A stretch of 64,000 nt of DNA. Origin: Deltaproteobacteria bacterium. Its GTDB lineage: Bacteria > Desulfobacterota > DSM-4660 > Desulfatiglandales > Desulfatiglandaceae. A program made the position numbers and the translations under genes. Of the stretch, positions 9,070 to 17,727 are shown piece by piece. The stretch covers positions 1 through 64,000 of the forward strand of contig JAFDIS010000005.1 in assembly GCA_019307945.1 (NCBI GenBank), read 5' to 3'. The notes below the pieces were generated by a model. That model worked only from the letters and a program-made list of their open reading frames with translations, did not search any database and was not told the DNA's origin. How positions within the stretch are numbered: the stretch's first letter is position 1; every line of letters begins with the position of its first letter.

Positions 9070-10962
9070 CTATGGTCCGGTGACCGGTGGCTTTACCTCC
9101 ATGTCCGCAGGAGCCGGGGTGTTTCTCCGCACCGCCTTTTCCAATTCCGGAAGTATGCCCCTCAGATCCTCCGCCAGCTTCCGGGCCACTGACCCGCAAC
9201 CGGTGAAAGACTTTTCCAGGGATTCGAGGCTCAGCATGAGGCTTTTTGTGGGGTCCGAAGCCCTTTTGAGGCGGTAGCCCAACCGGTATTGCTCAAGGAA
9301 GAGAGTCGCATGAAAATCCACGGTCAGATCGTGAAACATGCTTTGGGCCTTTAGCCGCCTGTCCATGGAGAGCAGTCTTTCCACTGACCCCGATGATTTC
9401 CCATCAAAACCGTTCGCTGCGGACAGACTCTGTTTGGCCCGGGAAAGGAGGGGTGTGGCCTGCGTTTCGAGGCTCGCCACTTGTTCCGCCTGGGCCAAAA
9501 GCCCCCGGATCCCCTGGAGGAGCCAGGGTGCGCGATCCCCGGCGCGACTTTTGGAATGGATTTTTCGAACGGCCTCCAATGACGATGGTTTTTTCGCAGT
9601 CAGTGTACGGAATGCCGTTTCCAGGCTCATGTGCCGGGCCCCGCGAATCAAGGCGCCTGCCTCGCCCGTGTTGATACACAGCGCCCGGGTTCTGGCCAAC
9701 TCCTCTTCGAAAAGACCTATCATGGCCAAAAAACCCGGCAGGGTCTTTACCGTTCCCCCTCTAAGGCATGGTACGTGGATCCATTCCTGTTCCTGCCCGG
9801 GTTCCCAGCATGCAGCCGCCCCCCTGGCATGATGCGCCGTGCCCGGGAACGCCAGATCGAGGCCCGCGAGGATGATGGGGTCCGCTCCCATGTGGCGGGC
9901 GAGGTGGAAGGCGAGGTGTGCGGCGGAGGTCATTTCCGCATCCATCCGCCCCAGGCCCAGGAGCCCCAGTATCCATCTTGCCAGGGAGTTGGTACTCCCC
10001 GTGACGAACGGAGTCTCGGGGAAAAAGCCTGGAATCCGATGATACACACCCGGTTCGAAGATCAGTGGAATGTCCGGGGTTTCCGCCAGAGATTCAAATT
10101 TCTCGAAATTCTGCTCCCATGGATCGACGCTCACCACGAAATGGGGGACGATCCCTTGTTCCATGAGAGGTTTGAGAGCGGTGTCCACCGCGATGAGGCA
10201 TGCCTTGGATGAGAATGTCTTGAGCGGGTCGATACATGCGTCCAGGGACGGTCCTGCGGCGATCACCACGGCGGGGGTCCCAGCCAAGATGCCCTCCAGG
10301 TCCCATGCGTCCCCTGATCTACACAGAGCGGGGATGTTTCGTATCAGATTCTCCCGAAGGATGTCATTGTCGATCAAGTGTCGATAGCTGTACCGCAGGT
10401 GCCACAGGATCTTTCGGATGCGATCGCCGGCCTCTGCGTATTCTTCCGGAAAAACCTCTTCCAACGGACTGAGGACCAGATCATTGAGATGCCCCCCCAC
10501 GATGCGCAGTAGATGGAACCTCAATGTTTCCTTGAGATCCAGTAGCCCCCGGTCTCCGTGAAAGTGCACGCGCTCATGAAGGAACAGGGCTCTTAGATCT
10601 CTTGCCTCCAGGGCCGTCTTGAGCGCCCGGGGGTTCGGTTCCACAACGAAGACCTGGTGGTCGGCCTCCATGAGCCGCGTGATTTCCTCCAGATGGTAAC
10701 CCAGACCGATCCCGGTGAACAGTGTGGCGTCCTCCGCGCGGAAGGCCGTGCCGCGAACATCGGCCTGCGCCGCCCCCCTGGGATCGGACACGTCATATAC
10801 CGGGCGGAGCGTACCTGCTTCATGAAAGACCCAGAGACCCGGTTGGCCTGCCCGGGACTGCTTGACCAGAACTCTTCGAGAAGGTTGTGCGTTTCGGACC
10901 GCTTCAGCAAGGCCCGGGGACCGTTTCCCCAGGATTTCCAGATTGGATTCAAGATATCTCAT
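9070..10962 (-). CDS. Maf-type (DUF115) flagellin glycosyltransferase
   Basis: 630-residue protein of the motility accessory factor/DUF115 family, whose studied members transfer nonulosonic acids (pseudaminic or legionaminic acid) from CMP donors to flagellin Ser/Thr. Seen: N-terminal region ending TLFTGIGLGYHLEEI and VFVVEPNPRALK, then the DUF115 core TPAVVIAAGPSLDACIDPLK, CLIAVDTALKPL, HFVVSVDPWEQNFEKF, and GADPIILAGLDLAFPGTAHHA. Its ATG overlaps the upstream glycosyltransferase stop (ATGA at 10959-10962), so translation is coupled. The NeuB-type synthase and CMP-sugar synthetases elsewhere in the window could supply the donor. Confidence 0.9.
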   Translation of the reverse strand: MRYLESNLEILGKRSPGLAEAVRNAQPSRRVLVKQSRAGQPGLWVFHEAGTLRPVYDVSDPRGAAQADVRGTAFRAEDATLFTGIGLGYHLEEITRLMEADHQVFVVEPNPRALKTALEARDLRALFLHERVHFHGDRGLLDLKETLRFHLLRIVGGHLNDLVLSPLEEVFPEEYAEAGDRIRKILWHLRYSYRHLIDNDILRENLIRNIPALCRSGDAWDLEGILAGTPAVVIAAGPSLDACIDPLKTFSSKACLIAVDTALKPLMEQGIVPHFVVSVDPWEQNFEKFESLAETPDIPLIFEPGVYHRIPGFFPETPFVTGSTNSLARWILGLLGLGRMDAEMTSAAHLAFHLARHMGADPIILAGLDLAFPGTAHHARGAAACWEPGQEQEWIHVPCLRGGTVKTLPGFLAMIGLFEEELARTRALCINTGEAGALIRGARHMSLETAFRTLTAKKPSSLEAVRKIHSKSRAGDRAPWLLQGIRGLLAQAEQVASLETQATPLLSRAKQSLSAANGFDGKSSGSVERLLSMDRRLKAQSMFHDLTVDFHATLFLEQYRLGYRLKRASDPTKSLMLSLESLEKSFTGCGSVARKLAEDLRGILPELEKAVRRNTPAPADMEVKPPVTGP

Positions 10963-12869
10963 GCTCCCTCCGCTGTCTCCATGGGCCTGATTTCTTTTAA
11001 GGGCTCGTTCGGAATCTCTGCCGGTCCGGCGAAAGGCTTCTCTTCTCGCTGTCCTGCGGGACCGGAAGGCACGTCCGATTCCCCGCGGCCCAGTGCCGCC
11101 CTGAGTCTGACAACCGCCTCACCGGCCTCTCGGTCATCCGGATCTCTTTCCAGCAGCGTCTCGTAGGTTTCCAGGGCCTCCTCGGCCTTTCCGGCCTGAA
11201 GATATACATGGCCCAAGTTTCTGAGGGGGGTTTCGGCTCCAAGGCTGAATCTCGCGGCTTGCTTCAGGTGGTAAAGGGCCGGGCCCAACCGCCCTCCGGC
11301 ATGGAAGAGGACGCCCAGGTCGTTATGGGCATCCCCGTGTCGCGCATCGGCGCGGACCACTTTCAGGAGGTGGTCCATGGCCTTTTCGCGCCTGCCCCTA
11401 GAAATTAGAAACGATGCGTACAAGTAGTGACCCTCCACAGGGCGGGGGTGCTCTTCCACGGCTTTTTGCAGGTATGCTTCAGTGTTTTCCTCTTCGCCCT
11501 TTTTCATGGATTCGGACGCGAGGCTCAAGAGGGAGGCCGTCTTGGCCCGGGCAACCTCTCTACGCCTGTTTTCATTCCGCGCCCTCCCGTAGACCTCCGA
11601 TAGTTCCTCTGCGTGGCGCTTCATACCGTGAGGGGGACTTATGCCGGCGCGAAGTGCGGGCAACAGGCCCTCTTCCTCGATCACCCGCGCCATGGCGCGG
11701 GCCAGGTCCATAGGATCGTTAGGCCTAAAGAGGAGCCCGTTGACACCGTGGGAAACAAAGTCCGGGATCCCTCCCATTCTCGATCCCAGCACTGGGACCC
11801 CCGCGGCGAGCGTCTCCATGACGGTCTGGGGACCGTTGTCTTCCCATATAGGCGGAATGACCGCCACATCCACTTGTCTCAAGAGTTCGGGAAGATCCTC
11901 CTGTGTATAGGGGCCCGGGAACCGCACGTGATCCCATAGAAGTGGGGCGCGGGCAAGGGCCCTCTCCATTCGGGCCCAGTAATTTGCACTGAGGCCCGCC
12001 CCGTGAAACACCACCTCGAAACGCCCTCTGAACCGTTGGAGATGCTCAAGCGCCTCTATGATGATGTGTGGGCCTTTGCGGACCATTATGGTACCGAAAA
12101 AACCGAAGCGGACCTTTTGGGGGCCGGTTTCGTCTAACCGTCTGGCGGAGCCCAGCCTAAGCCAGTTTTCTTCCGCCGCTCGGGAGCCGATCTTCAGTAC
12201 CTCGATTTTCTCCTCCGGCACGCCGCACCGAGCCAGGATTTCCTTTACCCTGTGAGAGACCGCCAGGATGAGGTCAGTGGAATGATCAAGGATTTCCCTT
12301 GCCCGCTCCGCCCGGATCATGAAATCTTCCGTCTTGTCGGGGACGCCAACACAGGAGGCGCATCTGGCCCCGTCTCCAGGGCCCTCGCAACAGGCCTCGT
12401 TCGGGGCGAACAGATCGTCCCTGGGGCAGAGCATCCAGTAGTTATGAGCCGAAAAGACCGTGGGGAGGTTAAACTCCTTTGCCGCTTCAACCAGAGACAT
12501 GGTAAGTCCCACAAGGTTGTGAAAATGCAAAATCCCCGGTTTCGTTGCCTCCAGTATCCGGACGAAAAGCCTTTCCAGATCTTTGTCGTCCGCCTCCCTT
12601 GCGGGGTTTGCCCAATCAAAGTAGTGAGCAGGCCTCCGGTCCACGATATGGTAGGCGACTCCGTCGATGACTTCGTGACGAAGCAGGATTTCATCGGTGC
12701 TTTCCTGCTTTTTGGCCGTGCCGGCCACAAAGCACGCCGCCTGCATTCCCAGTGCATTTTGTTCCTTGCACAGGTGGTGGAGATAATAGATGGGTCCTCC
12801 ACCGATCACCGGTGGGTGACCGAAGCCTACGTGCAGGATGTCCAACGCCTCTCTGTTCTCATGAATCAT
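10959..12869 (-). CDS. family 4 glycosyltransferase with TPR tail
   Basis: About 636 residues. The N-terminal half is a GT-B enzyme: HVGFGHPPVIGGGPIYYLHH (acceptor-domain glycine loop), FGFFGTIMVRKGPHIIIEAL, and the donor-binding ETLAAGVPVLGSRMGGIPD preceded by a Glu seven residues earlier (PQTVMETL). The C-terminal third contains TPR units (AYLQKAVEEHPRPVEGHYLY, AMDHLLKVVRADARHGDAHN, ALETYETLLERDPDDREAGE). The frame is open to 13028, but the extra N-terminal stretch is Arg/Gly-rich and unlike the family, so I start at ATG 12869 (AAAGGAG 11 bases upstream). First gene of the glycosyltransferase-maf-glycosyltransferase operon. Confidence 0.87.
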   Translation of the reverse strand: MIHENREALDILHVGFGHPPVIGGGPIYYLHHLCKEQNALGMQAACFVAGTAKKQESTDEILLRHEVIDGVAYHIVDRRPAHYFDWANPAREADDKDLERLFVRILEATKPGILHFHNLVGLTMSLVEAAKEFNLPTVFSAHNYWMLCPRDDLFAPNEACCEGPGDGARCASCVGVPDKTEDFMIRAERAREILDHSTDLILAVSHRVKEILARCGVPEEKIEVLKIGSRAAEENWLRLGSARRLDETGPQKVRFGFFGTIMVRKGPHIIIEALEHLQRFRGRFEVVFHGAGLSANYWARMERALARAPLLWDHVRFPGPYTQEDLPELLRQVDVAVIPPIWEDNGPQTVMETLAAGVPVLGSRMGGIPDFVSHGVNGLLFRPNDPMDLARAMARVIEEEGLLPALRAGISPPHGMKRHAEELSEVYGRARNENRRREVARAKTASLLSLASESMKKGEEENTEAYLQKAVEEHPRPVEGHYLYASFLISRGRREKAMDHLLKVVRADARHGDAHNDLGVLFHAGGRLGPALYHLKQAARFSLGAETPLRNLGHVYLQAGKAEEALETYETLLERDPDDREAGEAVVRLRAALGRGESDVPSGPAGQREEKPFAGPAEIPNEPLKEIRPMETAEGA

Positions 12870-13199
12870 CTGCGTAGTGACTCCTTTCTTCGGGGCCCGA
12901 CCCGACCCCGTGACGCCTCCCTCGTCACCCTGCGCCGGCGGTCGCATGAGAGGGGCGCCTCTTCTTGTGCAAGTCAGGGCAAGGAAACGGCAGGTGCCGT
13001 TTCGTTCACGCCGGGTAACACGTGGCACCGATCCGGAGACCGCCCGTTGAAGATCTTCCCCGCAGGCCCTTACTGTTTTGGCCGGGTTTTTGAATAGACA
13101 TAGCTTCGTATGCGTTCCGGCCGCCCGGCGACCATATGATCCTTACAGCCGGCGGGTCTCTGATCAATGAGTGAAGCAAAGATCATGCCAAGGATGCCT

Positions 13200-13228
13200 A
13201 TTATAACAAAGTGTAATATCAATGTGTT
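13200..13228 (-). promoter_or_regulatory. possible promoter of the maf operon
   Basis: Minus strand AACACA (weak -35) and a perfect TATAAT (13200-13205) with 17-base spacing, inside the AT-rich part of the divergent region. It would give a leader of roughly 320 bases before the start at 12869. Confidence 0.4.
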
Positions 13229-13300
13229 ACATCCAAGATCGAGGCGTATTTTGCGGGAAAAGAGCGAAAAGCGCCGTTCTTTCAGCCAGGTGTCATGATT

Positions 13301-13322
13301 TTGACGCTTCTTCCAGCGTCAA
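13301..13322. repeat. perfect inverted repeat upstream of glycosyltransferase
   Basis: TTGACGCT (13301-13308) and AGCGTCAA (13315-13322) form an 8-base perfect stem with a 6-base loop, about 50 bases ahead of the ATG at 13374. No T-run follows, so an operator or leader hairpin is likelier than a terminator. Confidence 0.45.
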
Positions 13323-13373
13323 GATCTCGGCCATATTTGTGTCGCAAGATCGGGAAACGGAGAAAGGAGGATC

Positions 13374-14444
13374 ATGCCTTCCTTGAGCGCGTGCATCATC
13401 GCGAGGAACGAGGCCCATCGCCTCCCCGGTCTTCTGCCCCCCCTTCGGGGCGTTTGTGACGAGGTGGTGGTAGTGGACACGGGCTCCGAGGACGGCACGG
13501 AGCGCGTGGCCCGCCAACTGGGCGCTCGCGTCGTCACCTACCCCTGGACGGAATCCTTTTCAGACGCAAGGAATATGTCGCTTGATCAAGCTGCGGGCCC
13601 ATGGATTGTCTGTCTGGACGCGGATGATGAATGCCCGGCCGACACCCTGGCCGGAATCAGGCGGTTGAAGGTCCATCCCCCGGACCGGGCCTTCGGGTTT
13701 CAGGTGTTGAGCACCCAGGACGGGGTGACCGGGCCTAGCTCTTCTCAGGTCCGCATGTTTCCCAAACATCCCCGGGTTCGGTTTCGTTACAGGGTCCATG
13801 AACAGATTCGACCCGCCCTGGCGGACGAGGGAATTCCCATCTACTTCACGGACCTTATCATACACCACAGGGGATACACGGACCGGGAGACTGTCCGGGC
13901 CAAGCAGCGAAGAAATCTCGCTCTCCTGGAGAAAGATCTTCGGGAACGTCCAGCCGACGCCTACCTGCGATACATGGCGGCCATGGCCCTGGCGGACCTG
14001 GACAGAGGGCATGAAGCCAGAGCGGAGCTGGAAAGGGCCTGGAATTCGTCGCGGTGCGATGGGCGGATGCGGCACATCGCCCTTGGTTCGGCCCTCCAGT
14101 TAGCGGCAACGGCCCTGGATGAGCAGGGGGCTCGGCCTGAAGCGATTGAGCTCTGGCTGGATGAGGCCGAGGCGCTGGACGGGGAGCACCCGCAGCTTCT
14201 TTATCTGAAGGGCCGGTTTCTGGTGGGCACGGGCCGAACGGAGGCGGGGGTGTCCTGCCTCCAACGACTCATGAAGTGCGAGGCTGCTGATCCGTTCCTC
14301 CCCGTGGACATGGTCATGCTCAAATCCCAGGGGGCGGCACTTTTGGCCCAGGTCCTCATGGAGCAGGGAAAGACAGGGGAGGCCGTTGCGGTGATAGAGG
14401 AGGCGCAAAGGCTGTTGAAGGGGGGATCCACGAAGGGCCTTTAA
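13374..14444 (+). CDS. family 2 glycosyltransferase with helical C-terminus
   Basis: 356 residues, GT-A fold at the N-terminus: LSACIIARNEAHRLPGLLPP, then VVVVDTGSEDGTERVARQ and the metal/nucleotide acid cluster CLDADDECPAD near residue 80. The C-terminal half (from about 190) is TPR-like helices (DAYLRYMAAMALADLDRGHE, ELWLDEAEALDGEHPQLLYL), as in the many 'GT2 plus TPR' proteins of deltaproteobacteria. A strong AAAGGAGG precedes the ATG. The next gene starts 19 bases on. Probably adds a sugar to a protein or glycan in the same process as the maf operon; substrate unknown. Confidence 0.9.
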   Translation: MPSLSACIIARNEAHRLPGLLPPLRGVCDEVVVVDTGSEDGTERVARQLGARVVTYPWTESFSDARNMSLDQAAGPWIVCLDADDECPADTLAGIRRLKVHPPDRAFGFQVLSTQDGVTGPSSSQVRMFPKHPRVRFRYRVHEQIRPALADEGIPIYFTDLIIHHRGYTDRETVRAKQRRNLALLEKDLRERPADAYLRYMAAMALADLDRGHEARAELERAWNSSRCDGRMRHIALGSALQLAATALDEQGARPEAIELWLDEAEALDGEHPQLLYLKGRFLVGTGRTEAGVSCLQRLMKCEAADPFLPVDMVMLKSQGAALLAQVLMEQGKTGEAVAVIEEAQRLLKGGSTKGL

Positions 14445-14463
14445 CCTGGTTAGGAGGCGACGG

Positions 14464-16176
14464 TTGCGTTTCGGAAGTGTTGATACCTTCATGGAGTTCG
14501 GGGGGTGGGAGTATCGCATGGGGCGGCCCATCGCGAATGAGGGATTCCTCAAGGCCCTGCTCACATACGGCACCTACGATTCATACGAGTTTTTCTGCCC
14601 GGACGTGCATCACATGGAACGGTTCCGGGAGAGGCTCGAAAGCCTCGTCCCTTCACCCGAACTGCGCTCCCGGGTGGAGGTCTCCCTCCATGTGTCCCTG
14701 GCCGAATCGCTCGAAATCCGGGGCTACGATGTTTTTCACCTGGGCGATTTTACCTATTTCATGCCGCATTTGGTCTTATTGAGGAATCGGAAATCCCGCA
14801 AAGCCTTCCCAGTAACGGGTGTGACCCATTCCCTGGACGGGGTGTTCATGAATCTGCGCTACATGGAACTCTTGCTGGCCGGCCTGACACCTTACGATGG
14901 TGTGGTCTGCACCAGTCGTTGCGCCCTCGAGGCCGTGAGAAAGAGTCTGTATGAGGCGGGAGCTCGTCTCAAGGAAACCACTGGAGCGGATTTTTCGCCG
15001 TCCGTTCGTCTGGCGAAAATCCCTCTTGGCGTCGACGAGACCTTTTTCGACTCCGTAGACCGGCGGGAGGCGAGGGCCTATTTCCGCATTCCCATGGACT
15101 GGAAGGTGTGCCTGACGGTGGGAAGGATTTCACCCCGGCAAAAGACGGATCTCACCCCGGTAATCGAGATGTTCTCCCGGATCTTTTCCGAATCCGGCAC
15201 GGACCGGTGGATCTGGCTCATCGCGGGGGGCGGGGATGACGGCGCCGTAAAGGACCTGGAGGCCTTGTTGGCGCAGGCAGGCCTCGGGAATCGCGTGGTG
15301 CTTTTCCCTAATTTTCCGGAAGAGGCCAAGACCAGGCTTTACGGCGCCTCCGACTTTTACCTCTCCCCAGTGGACAATTTCCAGGAGACCTTCGGCCTGA
15401 GTGTGGTGGAGGCCATGGCGTGCGGCCTTCCGGTGATCTGCTCCGACTTCAGCGGGTATCGGGATCTGGTTGTCAACGGCCGCACCGGCTATCTCGTGGA
15501 GACGGTTTGGCCGGAGAGGCTGCCCGGGTTTGTCCTGGAGAACCTGGGTGTGCTGGACGACTCCCTAGCTTCCTTTTACATGGCCCAGTGCGTGGCCCTT
15601 GACCTGGGGCGGTTGGAGGATGCAATCCTGAAGCTTTTCAGGGATGATGATGAGAGAAGGAGGATGGGTCGGGAGGCGCAGAGGCGGGCAAGGGCCTACC
15701 GGTGGCGTGAGGTGATCGGCTCTTATGAGAGTTTCTGGGACGAATTGAGGCAGGAAGCGCGGAAGGCGGAACCCCGAGGGTCAAAGGCGATGCGGAATCC
15801 CCTGGTCTCCGACCCGTCCCTCATCTTTTCCCATTATCCCACCAGGCGCTTGAAGGCGAGCGACAGGGTCACGCGTACGCCCCTTGGAAAAGAGGCGCTG
15901 AAGGGCGCGTTTCAGCCCCTGCGCTATGAGGACGCCCGGGCCTGTCTCTTTGAGGAATTGGAGGGGTACCTGCTCCGGAGCCTGGAGGCGGGCGGGAGAA
16001 CGGTGGAGGGATTGCGGGATGGGGCCTCAGAGGCCCTTGGGGCCACAAAGAGGCAGGTGGATTTTCATCTGCTCTGGATGATGAAGCACGGTTTGGTGGA
16101 ATGTGCTCAGGCGGGGCGTGAAAAGGGCGAGGATGCATTCGGGTCGGGGGAAGGGGAGGCGGGACCCTGCGCCTGA
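14464..16176 (+). CDS. family 4 glycosyltransferase with winged-helix-like tail
   Basis: 570 residues with a TTG start, chosen because AGGAGG at 14452-14457 sits 6 bases ahead and no better start exists. GT-B core: VCLTVGRISPRQKTDLTPVI, the IAGGGDDGAVKDLEALLAQA loop, and the donor motif FQETFGLSVVEAMACGLPVI (E-x7-E) near residue 308. After the enzyme domain, residues ~440-560 are unusual: the stretch from YLLRSLEAGGRTVEGLRDGA to LLWMMKHGLVE reads like a winged-helix fold (helix, helix, recognition helix, wing), not a typical part of glycosyltransferases. Ends 6 bases before the stop of the convergent FAD oxidoreductase. Confidence 0.87.
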   Translation: MRFGSVDTFMEFGGWEYRMGRPIANEGFLKALLTYGTYDSYEFFCPDVHHMERFRERLESLVPSPELRSRVEVSLHVSLAESLEIRGYDVFHLGDFTYFMPHLVLLRNRKSRKAFPVTGVTHSLDGVFMNLRYMELLLAGLTPYDGVVCTSRCALEAVRKSLYEAGARLKETTGADFSPSVRLAKIPLGVDETFFDSVDRREARAYFRIPMDWKVCLTVGRISPRQKTDLTPVIEMFSRIFSESGTDRWIWLIAGGGDDGAVKDLEALLAQAGLGNRVVLFPNFPEEAKTRLYGASDFYLSPVDNFQETFGLSVVEAMACGLPVICSDFSGYRDLVVNGRTGYLVETVWPERLPGFVLENLGVLDDSLASFYMAQCVALDLGRLEDAILKLFRDDDERRRMGREAQRRARAYRWREVIGSYESFWDELRQEARKAEPRGSKAMRNPLVSDPSLIFSHYPTRRLKASDRVTRTPLGKEALKGAFQPLRYEDARACLFEELEGYLLRSLEAGGRTVEGLRDGASEALGATKRQVDFHLLWMMKHGLVECAQAGREKGEDAFGSGEGEAGPCA

Positions 16177-16182
16177 CCATGT

Positions 16183-17727
16183 TCAAGGGCCATGGCGGGT
16201 TGGGGCTTGGAAGGATGGATCGTCGGTCCTGAAGTGGCTCCCGAGAGATTTCGTTCGGGCCAGTGCACTCCGGGCCACGTGGCTTGCCGTTTCCAGCAGG
16301 GCAAGCGTCCGGAAACGGGATTCCCGATCAGCGGGCCCGGTCCGGGTCTCCCTCAGTTCCTGTTCCAGTTGTTCCAGTTCCTCCAGGCAAAGGCAAAGAC
16401 CCGGGCGGTCACGGAGGATTGAGAGCCGCTCCGATATGATGCGCCGCGCACGTTCCCGGATGGACCCGCATGCGGCCGGATTCCCATTACGAGAGGGCCT
16501 GCCCGGAGGAAGCGGCGGGTGGAGGTTCAAGGACGGGAAGCGTCGGTATTGCAAGGCCTCCCGGGACGCCGATTCCCCCGCACGTGCGCCGAAGACCTGG
16601 GTCGCCGTGATCATGGCGCCCCCGACCCGGTCGGCGCCGTGGGGACCGGCTGCCGCCTCCCCCGCCGCAAATAGTCCGGGCAGGGACGTACGGCCCTCCT
16701 CATTGATCATGACGCCGCCGTTGAACGCATGGCAGCACACGATCACCCGGAGGGGCCTGGAGCCGTTTCCACCCTCTTGCCAGAAGACTTGGGCCCCTTC
16801 ACGAAGTTCCTTTGCCACGGCCAGGTCCACGAGGACGGATTCATCCCTGCAACTGAATGGGTAGTGGGCCTTTCGCAACGCAATGGCCCGATCTTTCGTC
16901 TCCTGGCAGAGGAGGCTCCCGGCCAGGAGGTCTCCGGCATCCTGGTCCAGCAGGGAGCCCTCCCGCCCAAGCCTGTCCAAGGGCAGGAACCGGACTTCGC
17001 CTCCATCCTCAATCCCCAGCATGAACTGGATGAATTCCATATTGGACAGCTCCGCCCCGGCCCTTGCCGCTATGGCGACACCCTCTCCCACTTGATGGTC
17101 ATGGGCAAGGTGATACTGGAATATGGCCGCCCCGCCCCCCATGGCAAGGACGGTGGCCCCGGCCTTTGCAAGGATCCATCGGTCTCCTTTTCCCAGGATC
17201 CAGGCTCCCCAGCAGCGGCCGTTCGAGGTCACGAGTTCCACCACCGTTCCCGTGAGGGTCGATACCCCTGAAGCGCGGGCCATGAGGCCGAGGGTCTTAC
17301 GGATTTCAGGCATCCGGGCCACGAAGGCACGTTCGCTCCGGCTGAAGCATCCCCTGACCCGTATGTGATTCCCGTCCGAACCTTTCACGAAGCCCAGTCC
17401 GAAGGAGACCAGATCCTCCCACCGGGGACCCGACTCGAGGACCAGGACTTCGGCCAGTCGGGGGTCGCAGCAACCCAGGCCCACCTCGAGGATCTCTTGG
17501 TAAAATTCCTCGAGTGCTTCCTCCGTCCGTTCATCGCCCACTAGGGCCTGCATGCCCCAGCCGGCGGCATGGGGAGAGAAGGTGGAGCCGGAACGGGTGA
17601 TTTGTCCGGCGCAGACCATGGCGACGGATGCCCCCCGGCGGGCCGCGGCCAGGGCGGCCCTGATTCCCGCCGCCCCTCCTCCCAGCACAAGCACATCGGC
17701 TGAAACTGTCTCCAACGGCTTCCTCAT
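16183..17727 (-). CDS. FAD-dependent oxidoreductase, fumarate reductase/SDH flavoprotein-like
   Basis: 514 residues. N-terminal dinucleotide fold ADVLVLGGGAAGIRAALAAA, a flavin segment ITRSGSTFSPHAAGWGMQAL, and the C-terminal FAD motif SLPGLFAAGEAAAGPHGADR with GGAMITATQVFGARAG. This is the succinate dehydrogenase/fumarate reductase/L-aspartate oxidase flavoprotein architecture. The usual HYTMGG-type active-site segment reads CHAFNGGVMINEEGR, so the substrate is probably not a simple dicarboxylate. It is translationally coupled (ATGA) to the CgeB-like glycosyltransferase, which suggests a role in glycan or cofactor chemistry of that operon. No heme or iron-sulfur partner is adjacent. Confidence 0.82.
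   Translation of the reverse strand: MRKPLETVSADVLVLGGGAAGIRAALAAARRGASVAMVCAGQITRSGSTFSPHAAGWGMQALVGDERTEEALEEFYQEILEVGLGCCDPRLAEVLVLESGPRWEDLVSFGLGFVKGSDGNHIRVRGCFSRSERAFVARMPEIRKTLGLMARASGVSTLTGTVVELVTSNGRCWGAWILGKGDRWILAKAGATVLAMGGGAAIFQYHLAHDHQVGEGVAIAARAGAELSNMEFIQFMLGIEDGGEVRFLPLDRLGREGSLLDQDAGDLLAGSLLCQETKDRAIALRKAHYPFSCRDESVLVDLAVAKELREGAQVFWQEGGNGSRPLRVIVCCHAFNGGVMINEEGRTSLPGLFAAGEAAAGPHGADRVGGAMITATQVFGARAGESASREALQYRRFPSLNLHPPLPPGRPSRNGNPAACGSIRERARRIISERLSILRDRPGLCLCLEELEQLEQELRETRTGPADRESRFRTLALLETASHVARSALARTKSLGSHFRTDDPSFQAPTRHGP

Larger units (their letters stand above)
12870..13373. other. divergent intergenic region, ~500 bases
   Basis: Separates the minus-strand maf operon from the plus-strand glycosyltransferase pair. 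The half nearest 12.9-13.1 kb is GC-rich and shows no gene I trust; 13.1-13.3 kb is AT-richer and holds a perfect TATAAT on the minus strand and a 22-base hairpin. No RNA gene recognised. Confidence 0.6.

Noticed and set aside
12870-13028. Longer N-terminus for the TPR glycosyltransferase (ATG 13028)
   Set aside because: The extra 53 residues are Arg/Gly-rich and unlike the family; ATG 12869 gives the usual start.
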